This document shows, piece after piece, positions 26,862-34,006 of a DNA stretch of 37,418 bases. The notes beneath the pieces are model-generated. The model was given only the letters and a program-made list of their open reading frames with translations. It made no database searches and was not told the DNA's origin. The position numbers and the translations under genes are program-made. Numbering within the stretch: the stretch's first letter is position 1; each line of letters opens with the position of its first letter. The stretch is taken from contig JBBQQC010000027.1 of assembly GCA_038216465.1 (NCBI GenBank), forward strand, positions 1-37,418, given 5' to 3'. This stretch comes from JACCZX01 sp038216465 (GTDB lineage: Bacteria > Pseudomonadota > Gammaproteobacteria > Burkholderiales > Burkholderiaceae_F).

Positions 26862-27413
26862 ATGGGCAATCGGTTATCTCAGATTGCAACCCGCACCGGT
26901 GACGACGGCACCACCGGCCTAGGCGATGGCACGCGCGTCGCAAAGGACCACCTGCGCGTCGCAGCGATGGGCGACGTGGACGAGCTCAACTCAACGATCG
27001 GCGTGCTGCTGACGCACGACTTGCCCGAAGCAATTCGCTTTGATCTGGCCGAAATTCAAAACGATTTATTCGACCTCGGCGGCGAGCTGGCGATTCCCGG
27101 CTACTCGATGGTCAGCGACAAGCAGGTAGCACGGCTGGATGCGCGGCTGGCGCACTACAACGGCGATCTGCCGCGTCTGGCTGAATTCATTCTACCGGGA
27201 GGATCGCATGCTGCCGCAGTTGCGCATGTAGGGCGCACCGTGTGCCGGCGTGCCGAGCGGGCGCTGGTTGCGCTCGGCAAGCAGGATCCACTGAACGATG
27301 CGCCGCGCCAGTATCTGAACCGCCTGTCGGATTTGTTGTTTGTATTGGCGCGGGTACTGAACCGCCATGCAGGCGGCGCTGACGTACAGTGGCAGCAGCG
27401 CAGGAACCAGTAG
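26862..27413 (+). CDS. PduO-type cob(I)alamin adenosyltransferase
   Basis: ATP:cob(I)alamin adenosyltransferase that makes adenosylcobalamin. It has 183 residues and is mostly helical. The ATP-binding N-terminus TRTGDDGTTGLGDG, the HVGRTVCRRAER motif and YLNRLSDLLFVLAR match PduO/MMAB enzymes, which work as trimers in the cytosol. ATG 26862 has AAGG upstream. It is followed 9 nt later by an M3 peptidase gene on the same strand, so they may be cotranscribed. No B12 synthesis genes are nearby, so it probably serves salvage or a distant AdoCbl enzyme. Confidence 0.94.
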   Translation: MGNRLSQIATRTGDDGTTGLGDGTRVAKDHLRVAAMGDVDELNSTIGVLLTHDLPEAIRFDLAEIQNDLFDLGGELAIPGYSMVSDKQVARLDARLAHYNGDLPRLAEFILPGGSHAAAVAHVGRTVCRRAERALVALGKQDPLNDAPRQYLNRLSDLLFVLARVLNRHAGGADVQWQQRRNQ

Positions 27414-27422
27414 ACAGAGACG

Positions 27423-29414
27423 ATGAAACTCCGAGATGTGTATATCGCGCTCGCAGCGTTGTCGGCAATCGCTGCGGCGACCGCCGCTCCGACGCGCCCT
27501 GCGATGCCGATGCTCGACGGCACCGCGATCGCAACAAGATGTGACGGCGAGCTCGCCAGGGCACGCGCGACGTTGAAAGCGATCGAAGGCAAGACGGCCG
27601 GGAATGTCTTCGCCGACTGGAACGGATTGTCGACCCAGGTCGCGGATTTCGCGTCCCCCGTTTACCTGCTGCAAAACGTGGCGGTCGATAAGGCAACCCG
27701 TGATGCCGCGCAGGCTTGTCTGGAAAAGCTGTTGCCGTTTGAGACCGAGATGGCGCAGAGCGTCCCACTGTACCGCCGCGTGAGCGCAGTCAAACCGAGA
27801 GATGCGATCGACCAGACGTTCAAACAGGACCTGATTGAAAAGTTCGAGGACGGCGGCGCAACGCTGCCGCCCGACAAACGCAAACGCGCGCAGGAGATCG
27901 CTGACGACCTCGAGCGGCTCGGTTTGCAGTACAGCAAGAACATCAACGAAGATCCGACGGTCGTCGTGCTGACTTCCGCGGAAGCGGCCGGCATGCCCGA
28001 GGCATGGCTGGCGGCGCGTAAGCGCGATACCAACGGCAACCTGATGCTGGGTCTCGACTATCCGACCGTGGTGCCGTTCATGCAGAACGCCACCAGCGAA
28101 GCAGCGCGGCGCAAAGTGTGGATGGCGAAGAATCGTGAGGGCGGAGAGCAGAATCTGCTGTTGCTCGATCGCGCGCTGAAGCTACGCCAAGAACTCGCGC
28201 AATTGCACGGAGTGCCCGACTTTGCAACTTATGCAATCAAGCGCCGCATGGCGCACACGCCCGCGGCCGTCAACGAGTTCCTCGCCAAAGTGCAAGTCGC
28301 GGTCGACGAGGTCGAGGCGCGCGAACTCGCCGAGCTGCGTGCCGACAAGGCCAAGTTCACCGGCACCGACCCGGCGGTGCCGATGCTATATCGCTGGGAT
28401 GTGCCCTTTCACCAGGAGCGGGTGCGACGCGAGCGCTTTCAGATCGACCAGGAGGCGCTGCGTGCCTATTTCCCGTCCGACAAGAGCGTGGCCTATACGC
28501 TCGCGCTGGCCGAGCGCCTCTACGGGATCACATTCGTTGAACGCACGGTGCCCGTGTGGCACGACGACGTGCGGTACTTCGATGTATTCGAACGAACTGC
28601 ACAAAATGCTCGCGGCAAGCACGGCGCGTTCATCGGCGGGATTTATCTCGATCTGTATCCGCGCGACGGCAAGTACAACCACGCGGCTGCGTTTCCGGTG
28701 CGCGCAGGTTCGACGCTGATGCAACGCACACCGATCTCGGTGCTGGTGACCAATTTCAATCGGAAGGGCCTGAACCAGGACGAACTTGAAACGCTGCTGC
28801 ACGAGTTTGGCCACGTACTGCACGGCGTGCTTTCTAGAACGCGTTACGCCGATCAGAGCGGCACGGCGGTCAAGCGCGACTTCGTCGAAGCGCCGTCACA
28901 GATGTTCGAGGAATGGGCTCGGCGGGAGGAGCCACTGAAGCTTTTCGCAGAGATTTGCCCCGAGTGCCCGCGCCTGTCGAGCGCGCAGATCAATCAGCTG
29001 GATGCCGCGCGTAGATATGGGCAGGGTATCTTGTACGAGCGGCAGCGCGAGTACGCCGCCTACGACATGAAGCTGCATACGGGAGCGCCGCCGCCCGCGA
29101 TGGCGACGTGGGCAGCGCTCGAAGGCAAGACGCGGCTGGGCCACGTCGACGGCTCGATGTTGCCGGCGAGTTTCGGTCACCTGATGGGCGGCTATGCAGC
29201 TGGTTATTACGGTTATATGTGGTCGCAGGTGCTTGCGCTCGATATGCTGTCGGCGTTCAACGGCAAGTTGATGAGCGCCGACGTAGGCCGCCGCTACCGG
29301 CAAGCGATCCTCGAGTCGGGTGGCCAGCGCCCGCCGCAGGCGTTGGTCGAATCGTTTCTCGGTCGCAAGCCGACCAGCGATGCGTTTTACGCCGAGATCA
29401 CAGGCCGCCGATGA
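27423..29414 (+). CDS. M3 family zinc oligopeptidase with signal peptide
   Basis: Thimet oligopeptidase-like zinc peptidase, 663 residues, that should trim short peptides. The zinc site is HEFGH at 460-464 with the third ligand Glu489 (DFVEAPSQMFEEW), the standard M3 arrangement. The first 21 residues (MKLRDVYIALAALSAIAAATA) look like a Sec signal peptide, placing the enzyme in the periplasm, unlike cytosolic PrlC/OpdA. The rest is helical with the M3 C-terminal segment SFGHLMGGYAAGYYGYMWSQ. Its stop lies 7 nt before the proposed GTG of the next gene. Confidence 0.93.
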   Translation: MKLRDVYIALAALSAIAAATAAPTRPAMPMLDGTAIATRCDGELARARATLKAIEGKTAGNVFADWNGLSTQVADFASPVYLLQNVAVDKATRDAAQACLEKLLPFETEMAQSVPLYRRVSAVKPRDAIDQTFKQDLIEKFEDGGATLPPDKRKRAQEIADDLERLGLQYSKNINEDPTVVVLTSAEAAGMPEAWLAARKRDTNGNLMLGLDYPTVVPFMQNATSEAARRKVWMAKNREGGEQNLLLLDRALKLRQELAQLHGVPDFATYAIKRRMAHTPAAVNEFLAKVQVAVDEVEARELAELRADKAKFTGTDPAVPMLYRWDVPFHQERVRRERFQIDQEALRAYFPSDKSVAYTLALAERLYGITFVERTVPVWHDDVRYFDVFERTAQNARGKHGAFIGGIYLDLYPRDGKYNHAAAFPVRAGSTLMQRTPISVLVTNFNRKGLNQDELETLLHEFGHVLHGVLSRTRYADQSGTAVKRDFVEAPSQMFEEWARREEPLKLFAEICPECPRLSSAQINQLDAARRYGQGILYERQREYAAYDMKLHTGAPPPAMATWAALEGKTRLGHVDGSMLPASFGHLMGGYAAGYYGYMWSQVLALDMLSAFNGKLMSADVGRRYRQAILESGGQRPPQALVESFLGRKPTSDAFYAEITGRR

Positions 29415-29421
29415 TGCGCAC

Positions 29422-30174
29422 GTGAAACAGCTGCAAGACAAGGTCGCGATCGTCACCGGCGGCGCCGGCGGATTTGGTGAGGGCATCGTGCGCGGCTACA
29501 TCGCCGAAGGCGCACGCGTCGTGCTGGCGGATCTCGAACGCAGCAGAGGCGAAGCGCTCGCGCGGGAGCTGGGCCCCGCTGCGTTGTTCGTGCGCTCTGA
29601 TGTTTCGCTGCGGCCCGACATCGACGCGCTCGTGCACGCGTGCGTCGAAAGCTTCGGCGCACCCGACATCGTCGTCAACAACGCGGGCACGACACATACC
29701 AACATGCCGTTGCTCGACGTCGATGAGACGACTTTCGACCGCGTATTCGCAGTCAACGTCAAATCGATTTACCACATGGTGCTTGCGGTGGTGCCGCTGA
29801 TGCGCAAGCGAGGCAGCGGCGTGATCCTGAACGTCGGGTCGACCGCAGGCATCCGCCCGCGGCCCGGATTGACCTGGTACAACGCCAGCAATGGCGCCGT
29901 TAATCTGCTGTCCAAATCGCTCGCTGTCGAGCTCGGTCCGGATCGTATTCGGGTCAACGCGATCTGTCCGGTGATCGGCGAAACCGGGTTGCTTGAGCAG
30001 TTCATGGGCGTGCCCGATACGCCCGCCAATCGCGCCAAGTTTCTGGCGACGATTCCGCTCGGGCGGATGTGCCGGCCGTCGGACGTCGCCGCGGCCGCGG
30101 TCTATCTTGCGAGTGACGCAGCGGAATTCATTTCCGGCGTCGAATTTCCGGTGGACGGTGCGCGTACCGCCTGA
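29422..30174 (+). CDS. SDR-family oxidoreductase with altered catalytic Lys
   Basis: Short-chain dehydrogenase/reductase of the classical type, 250 residues. The cofactor motif is TGGAGGFGEG, NNAGTTHTN follows the central strand, the catalytic Ser is Ser140 and the catalytic Tyr is Tyr153. The position four after the Tyr, normally Lys, is Asn157 (codon AAT in WYNASNGAVN). Without that Lys, ribose binding and lowering of the Tyr pKa should be impaired. The rest of the protein is conserved, including RVNAICPVIGETGLLEQFMG and the C-terminal VDGA. GTG 29422 is the only start giving the usual N-terminus; nearby ATGs are out of frame. A base-call error is possible but would have to mimic a clean substitution. 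Confidence 0.87.
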   Translation: MKQLQDKVAIVTGGAGGFGEGIVRGYIAEGARVVLADLERSRGEALARELGPAALFVRSDVSLRPDIDALVHACVESFGAPDIVVNNAGTTHTNMPLLDVDETTFDRVFAVNVKSIYHMVLAVVPLMRKRGSGVILNVGSTAGIRPRPGLTWYNASNGAVNLLSKSLAVELGPDRIRVNAICPVIGETGLLEQFMGVPDTPANRAKFLATIPLGRMCRPSDVAAAAVYLASDAAEFISGVEFPVDGARTA

Positions 30175-30183
30175 GTGCGGGCC

Positions 30184-30360
30184 TCATCTCGATTTTCTGG
30201 TCGCCTTTGCACGGATACCGCGCCGCTCAAGTGCCTCTCGCAGCAGAAACTCGATCTGCGAGTTTACCGAGCGCAGTTCGCTCGATGCCAATCGCTCGAG
30301 CTCGGCCCACAGCGAGGGGTCGACTCGCAGCAGAAATGCTTTCTTTTCGGCGCTCGCCAC
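30184..30360 (-). CDS. Arc/HicB-like ribbon-helix-helix DNA-binding protein, 58 aa
   Basis: Small protein starting at GTG 30360, directly after an in-frame TAA. It has the ribbon-helix-helix layout: a beta-strand KKAFLLRVDPSLW, a first helix AELERLASSELRS, then VNSQIEFLLREALERRG, and a basic tail KATRKSR. The R-S-V-N-x-Q-I-E-x-L-L-R-E-A-L pattern is typical of Arc/HicB-type regulators, which bind palindromic operators as paired dimers. It is the third gene of the SPFH operon, 16 nt after the preceding gene. It is a good candidate to bind the palindrome at 31460-31483, so autoregulation is inferred. No toxin partner is visible. Confidence 0.75.
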   Translation of the reverse strand: MASAEKKAFLLRVDPSLWAELERLASSELRSVNSQIEFLLREALERRGIRAKATRKSR

Positions 30361-30376
30361 TCTTTACCGATTGCGC

Positions 30377-30553
30377 TTAGCGTCTCGGTGGCTGGCGCTG
30401 GCGTATCCACAGCAGCGCGCCCGCTGTTTCGATCACGACGCCAATTGCGATAATCGTCAGCGCGACTGCAAAATCAACCCGCTCAAGCGCCAGCAGCACC
30501 GCGCCGATGACGACCAGAAGCGCGCCGGGAATCCACAGCACCAGTGCGTTCAT
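30377..30553 (-). CDS. Small two-helix membrane protein, 58 aa
   Basis: Starts at ATG 30553 and stops at TAA 30377. The sequence forms two hydrophobic spans, ALVLWIPGALLVVIGAVLLA and VALTIIAIGVVIETAGALLW, joined by a short charged turn (LERVD), and ends in the basic tail RQRQPPRR, suggesting both termini are on the cytosolic side if the positive-inside rule holds. It lies between the SPFH gene (6 nt upstream) and the ribbon-helix-helix gene. I do not recognise a named family. Its position suggests it partners the SPFH membrane protein. Confidence 0.65.
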   Translation of the reverse strand: MNALVLWIPGALLVVIGAVLLALERVDFAVALTIIAIGVVIETAGALLWIRQRQPPRR

Positions 30554-30559
30554 GCGTGC

Positions 30560-31444
30560 CTACTGATAAAGCGTGCCGGTGTTGATCACCGGCTGCGTAT
30601 CGTTCTCTGAACACAGCACGACCAGCAGATTCGACACCATCGCAGCGCGCCGCTCGGAATCGAGATCGACAATTCCGCGCTCGGCGAGCCCGTTTAACGC
30701 CATCTCGACCATGCTGACTGCACCGTGCACGATCTTGCTGCGCGCGGCGATGATTGCTTCGGCCTGCTGGCGGCGCAACATCACCTGCGCAATCTCGGGC
30801 GCGTACGCGAGGTGAGTGAGTTTCGCGTCTTCGACGACGATGCCGGCGGGCTCGAGTCGGTCGGACAGCTCGCGGATCAGCGCCGCCGTGACCTTGACCT
30901 GGCTTGCGCGCAGCGTCGGTTCGTCCGAGCCTTCGACCTCGCCTTCGTCGTAGGCGTAGCTTGAGGCCAGATGGCGAATCGCCGTTTCGGTCTGCACCCG
31001 CACATAAATGTCGTAGTTCTCGACATCGAACACCGCTTGCGCCGTGTTGCGCACGCGCCAGACAATTGCTGCGGCAATCTCGATCGGATTACCCCGCTTG
31101 TCATTGACCTTAAGTCGCTCGCTGTTCAGGTTGTGCGCACGCAGACTGATCTTCTGCTTTTTGTAGAATGGGTTGGCCCAGCGCAGGCCTTCCGATCGGT
31201 CCGTGCCGACGTATGCGCCGAACAGCAGCAAGATTGCGGCTTCATTGGGTTGCAGCATGTAGAGGCCGGCCAGCAACAGCGCGCCGGCGAGGATCATCCC
31301 TATGCCGAAAGCAAGCGACCATAACCCGACCGGCCGCACAAAGAAGAAAATGCCGGCCAGCAAAAGCGCGAAGCCGATCGCTGCCCACAGATAGCCGCTG
31401 CCACTGGTTCTTTCGATCTCCTTCTTAATCGGCGCGTCTTGCAT
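30560..31444 (-). CDS. SPFH/Band 7 domain membrane protein
   Basis: A 294-residue SPFH protein. Two hydrophobic spans at about 18-36 and 41-63 anchor it in the inner membrane. The Band 7 domain follows (NEAAILLLFGAYVGTDRSEG to about residue 250) with an Ala/Gln/Glu-rich helical stretch LRRQQAEAIIAARSKI typical of oligomerising SPFH proteins. Such proteins form rings or microdomains and often modulate proteases or membrane stress; the role of this one is unknown. The frame opens upstream at 31552, but ATG 31444 avoids the palindrome and gives the hydrophilic MQDAPIKKEIERTSG start. It is the first gene of a three-gene minus-strand operon. Confidence 0.88.
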   Translation of the reverse strand: MQDAPIKKEIERTSGSGYLWAAIGFALLLAGIFFFVRPVGLWSLAFGIGMILAGALLLAGLYMLQPNEAAILLLFGAYVGTDRSEGLRWANPFYKKQKISLRAHNLNSERLKVNDKRGNPIEIAAAIVWRVRNTAQAVFDVENYDIYVRVQTETAIRHLASSYAYDEGEVEGSDEPTLRASQVKVTAALIRELSDRLEPAGIVVEDAKLTHLAYAPEIAQVMLRRQQAEAIIAARSKIVHGAVSMVEMALNGLAERGIVDLDSERRAAMVSNLLVVLCSENDTQPVINTGTLYQ

Positions 31445-31459
31445 CGTATTTCCCCATGT

Positions 31460-31483
31460 TATCGAAGTGATATCACTTTGATA
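31460..31483. promoter_or_regulatory. 24-nt palindrome upstream of the SPFH operon, probable operator
   Basis: A near-perfect inverted repeat centred on GTGATATCAC, extended to AAGTGATATCACTT and beyond. Eleven of twelve base pairs match; the only exception is a G/T pair at 31464/31479. It lies 16 nt before the SPFH start codon and just downstream (minus sense) of TTGACA at 31498-31503, so a bound protein would cover the -10 region. The operon's own ribbon-helix-helix protein is the obvious candidate ligand. Confidence 0.7.
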
Positions 31484-31497
31484 GAGGCGGCCGCAGT

Positions 31498-31503
31498 TGT
31501 CAA
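31498..31503 (-). promoter_or_regulatory. -35 element of SPFH operon promoter
   Basis: A consensus TTGACA reads on the minus strand here. The -10 would fall inside the palindrome; TATCAA at 31478-31483 is the best-looking hexamer, but the 14-nt spacer is short, so the exact -10 is unclear. Confidence 0.4.
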
Positions 31504-31516
31504 GTCGCCCCGACGG

Positions 31517-31672
31517 ACGGTTGTGGGTGCGCTGGAAAATCCGGTCGAGCAATCGGTGCTGCTGTTCAGCGGCGGTTCACCGGCCGCGCCGGCGTTCGCA
31601 ACAACTGACCCCTACGTCACCCGCGGCATCGGCACCCTCTGGCGGGTGCGAACCGTGAGAGACGGTCGTTGA
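31517..31672 (+). pseudogene. YciI-like domain remnant (C-terminal half only)
   Basis: The frame encodes VVGALENPVEQSVLLFSGG, then PAFATTDPYVTRGIGTLWRV, which closely resembles the second half of YciI-family proteins (ferredoxin-like, around 95 aa; pattern L-E-N-P ... F-A-x-x-D-P-Y-V-x-x-G ... W-x-V-R). The first half of the family, with its catalytic His-Asp region, is missing. Upstream sequence in frame instead runs through the SPFH promoter. The C-terminal end also departs from the family after WRVR. I read it as a decayed gene left between two minus-strand operons. A short expressed protein cannot be fully excluded. Confidence 0.5.
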
Positions 31673-31686
31673 CCACGAAGCGACAG

Positions 31687-32772
31687 TCAGCTTGACGTAA
31701 TGGCGGGTTGCCGAACTTTGTTTGAGCGCCGGTTGCGCACCGCTTGCGCCAGAGAATCGAGCACTCGGACGCTGTCTTCCCACCCAATGCACGCGTCTGT
31801 AATCGACTGGCCGTAGTTCAGTGGCTGGCCCGTGACCAGTTCCTGCCGCCCGGCGACCAGATGGCTTTCGATCATCGCGCCGATGATGCGAGCTTCACCT
31901 GCGGACAATTGTTGCGCGATGCTGGCGCACACCTTGATCTGGTTGGCGTGATCCTTCTGACTGTTGGCGTGGCTGGCGTCGATCATCAGGTGCTCGGGCA
32001 GGCGGGCAGTCTGTAGCTCCGCGCATGCGGCTGCGACGCTGGCGGCGTCGAAGTTGGGTTTCTTGCCGCCGCGCAGGATGATGTGGCAATCGTCATTGCC
32101 CTTCGTCGATACGATCGCCGAATGGCCCCCTTTGGTGACCGACAAGAAATGATGCGGCTGCTGTGCGGCCTTGATCGCATCGGTGGCGATTTTGATGCTG
32201 CCATCGGTGCCGTTCTTGAAACCAACCGGACACGACAGCCCGGAAGCGAGCTCGCGATGCACCTGGCTCTCCGTGGTGCGCGCGCCAATTGCGCCCCACG
32301 AGACGAAGTCTGCGATGTATTGCGGCGTGATCATGTCGAGATATTCGCAGCCCGCCGGCATGCCGATCACGTTGATACCCCTCAATAACTCCCGCGCAAC
32401 GCGCAGCCCGTGGTTGATCCGAAAGCTGCCGTCTAAATCGGGGTCGTTGATCAGTCCCTTCCATCCGACGGTCGTGCGCGGCTTCTCGAAATAGACACGC
32501 ATCACGATTTCAAGCTCCGATGCGAGCCTTTGACGCTCGCCTTGCAGTCGGCGCGCGTATTCGAGCGCTGCGGCCGGATCGTGAATCGAGCAGGGGCCGA
32601 TGACCACGACCAGGCGATCGTCTTCTCCGTGCAGGATGCGGTGGATCCCTTCGCGCGCCTCGAACACTGTCAGCGATGTTTTCTCATCGCACGGATATTC
32701 GCGCAGAAGGTGCGACGGCCGCGCCAGCTCTTTGATTTCCTTGATCCGCAGGTCATCGGTCATGTAGCGCAT
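31687..32772 (-). CDS. aroG: 3-deoxy-7-phosphoheptulonate (DAHP) synthase, AroG type
   Basis: Class I-alpha DAHP synthase, which condenses phosphoenolpyruvate and erythrose 4-phosphate in the first step of the shikimate pathway. It has 361 residues. Very high similarity to E. coli AroG is visible through DDLRIKEIKEL, VVIGPCSIHDP, RVYFEKPRTTVGWKGLINDP, GARTTESQVHRELASGLSCP and ITDACIGWED. ATG 32772 (MRYMTDDL) is preferred: AGAGG is correctly spaced and it matches the E. coli start, while ATG 32799 has no Shine-Dalgarno sequence. Feedback specificity (Phe or Tyr) is not decidable by eye. Upstream lie a Phe/Tyr leader peptide and a terminator, so expression is probably controlled by attenuation. 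Confidence 0.96.
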   Translation of the reverse strand: MRYMTDDLRIKEIKELARPSHLLREYPCDEKTSLTVFEAREGIHRILHGEDDRLVVVIGPCSIHDPAAALEYARRLQGERQRLASELEIVMRVYFEKPRTTVGWKGLINDPDLDGSFRINHGLRVARELLRGINVIGMPAGCEYLDMITPQYIADFVSWGAIGARTTESQVHRELASGLSCPVGFKNGTDGSIKIATDAIKAAQQPHHFLSVTKGGHSAIVSTKGNDDCHIILRGGKKPNFDAASVAAACAELQTARLPEHLMIDASHANSQKDHANQIKVCASIAQQLSAGEARIIGAMIESHLVAGRQELVTGQPLNYGQSITDACIGWEDSVRVLDSLAQAVRNRRSNKVRQPAITSS

Positions 32773-32810
32773 CGGTCGGGCCTCTTTCGATCCATCCATG
32801 GTGTGCTCGC

Positions 32811-32842
32811 AAAAAAAAACCGCCAGGTCGGCCTGGCGGTTT
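32811..32842 (-). terminator. Intrinsic terminator (attenuator) in the aroG leader
   Basis: On the minus strand an 11-bp stem whose core is ACCGCCAGG/CCTGGCGGT closes a 4-nt loop (32828-32831) and is followed by a run of nine U residues (32811-32819). It lies between the leader peptide stop (32861) and the aroG start (32772), so it would end transcription before aroG unless an alternative fold forms. Confidence 0.88.
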
Positions 32843-32890
32843 GTGTCGATTCGGTAACTTCTATGCGCGCCGTTCGACTCGTTCCGCCAG
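32832..32890 (-). promoter_or_regulatory. Antiterminator pairing region of the aroG attenuator
   Basis: CTGGCGG, encoded within the leader peptide gene (forward 32884-32890) just after the Phe/Tyr codons, is complementary over 7 bp plus one wobble to CCGCCAG in the 5' arm of the terminator (forward 32833-32839). A ribosome stalled at the Phe/Tyr codons would leave this arm free and let it displace the terminator stem. The pairing was found by eye and has not been folded by computer. Confidence 0.6.
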
Positions 32891-32944
32891 AGGCCGGAAA
32901 AAGCCGTAAAAGTAGAAGTAGAAGGGGCGCGCCAGAGCGTTCAT
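32861..32944 (-). CDS. aroG leader peptide, Phe/Tyr-rich (27 aa)
   Basis: ATG 32944 to TAG 32861 encodes 27 residues. Positions 8-16 read FYFYFYGFF, which is five Phe and three Tyr among nine codons; the rest is ordinary (MNALARP before, RPLAERVERRA after). It sits just upstream of an intrinsic terminator and aroG on the same strand, the layout of ribosome-mediated attenuation known for pheA and trp operons. When charged tRNA-Phe or tRNA-Tyr is short, ribosomes would stall in the run and allow aroG transcription. No strong Shine-Dalgarno sequence is visible before ATG 32944. TTGCCT and TATCTT, 18 nt apart and ending close to the ATG, could be the promoter, implying a very short or absent 5' untranslated region. 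A farther promoter is possible. Confidence 0.85.
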   Translation of the reverse strand: MNALARPFYFYFYGFFRPLAERVERRA

Positions 32945-33046
32945 GGACGCAAGATACCCGAGCTTGCCCCCGGCAGGCAAGTTAGGGCGACGCCCAGCGC
33001 CATCCCGCATTGGCCGTTCACGATGTGCCGGCCTGAAACGGGCACC

Positions 33047-34003
33047 CTAAACATCGGCCCGTATCACCCACAGATAGCGCGTCACCTGCCAGAACACCGG
33101 CGCCGCAAACATCAGCGCGTCAAGCCGCTCGAGCACGCCGCGCGTTAGCACCAGCTCGGTGTCCCATTGTTTCGCGCCCAGGCTGCGCTTGACCAGCGAC
33201 AACACCACCGTACCCATGAACCCGCTAACCACGACCAGCGCTGCCATGGCGAGCGCCTGCCACCACAGAAACGGCGTCATCCACCACAGTGCCGTGCCGA
33301 TCAGCACGCCCGCAGCGCCGCCCACCAGCGCCCCCTTGCCAGTCTTGTTTAGATTGACTTTCAGCTGCGTGCCGCCGAGCATGGTGCTAGCGATCACCTG
33401 CAGCAGGTCGGTCAGAAAGAGAATCAACAGAAAGAACAACAGCAATAACGGCCCCCGGTCTTCATAACCTCTGATCGGCAAGGTTGCGATGGCCGGTGCG
33501 TGGCTGACGCAATACACGCTGATCATCAATCCCCATTGCACCTTGGCCACCCGCTGCAGGTACAGCTCGGTATCCTGCTTGATCGCCATCACGACCGGCA
33601 TCAACAGGAACACATAAACCGGGATGAATACAGCGAACAGATTGGCGCGGCCGAACCCGAGCAGCACGTACTGCGCCGGTATCACCACATAGAACGCCAC
33701 CACCAGCGCCCAGTGGTCCGAGGGCTTGATAGGAGTCAGCGACACAAACTCGCGCAATGCAAAGAAAGACGCGAGAGCAAACACAACCAGCAGCGCGTTC
33801 GGCCCGATGACGAAAGCGACGGTGAAGAGCGCGAGCACCGACCACGACGAGCGCACACGCGAATTGACGATTGCGAGGCGCGCCAGACGAACCGTGTCCA
33901 TCGTGCGCGATGCGACCCATTGACCGGCGCCGGTGGCAACCAGCGACAGGATCGCCAAAGCGCAAGAAACCGCGAGAAAGGTTTCGTTGAGCGTCAGTCC
34001 CAT
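33047..34003 (-). CDS. CdsA-like phosphatidate cytidylyltransferase (YnbB type)
   Basis: Polytopic inner-membrane protein, 318 residues with about eight hydrophobic spans, of the CTP:phosphatidate cytidylyltransferase family that makes CDP-diacylglycerol for phospholipid synthesis. The C-terminal signature is recognisable but divergent (SLVKRSLGAKQWDTELV, then GVLERLDALMFAAPVFW), closer to the YnbB branch than to housekeeping CdsA. ATG 34003 follows the acyltransferase stop by 3 nt, with no clear Shine-Dalgarno sequence, so translation is likely coupled. The adjacent PlsC makes phosphatidate, the substrate of this enzyme, so the two could form a short phospholipid branch. A second, canonical CdsA is expected elsewhere in the genome. 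Confidence 0.85.
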   Translation of the reverse strand: MGLTLNETFLAVSCALAILSLVATGAGQWVASRTMDTVRLARLAIVNSRVRSSWSVLALFTVAFVIGPNALLVVFALASFFALREFVSLTPIKPSDHWALVVAFYVVIPAQYVLLGFGRANLFAVFIPVYVFLLMPVVMAIKQDTELYLQRVAKVQWGLMISVYCVSHAPAIATLPIRGYEDRGPLLLLFFLLILFLTDLLQVIASTMLGGTQLKVNLNKTGKGALVGGAAGVLIGTALWWMTPFLWWQALAMAALVVVSGFMGTVVLSLVKRSLGAKQWDTELVLTRGVLERLDALMFAAPVFWQVTRYLWVIRADV

Positions 34004-34006
34004 GTT

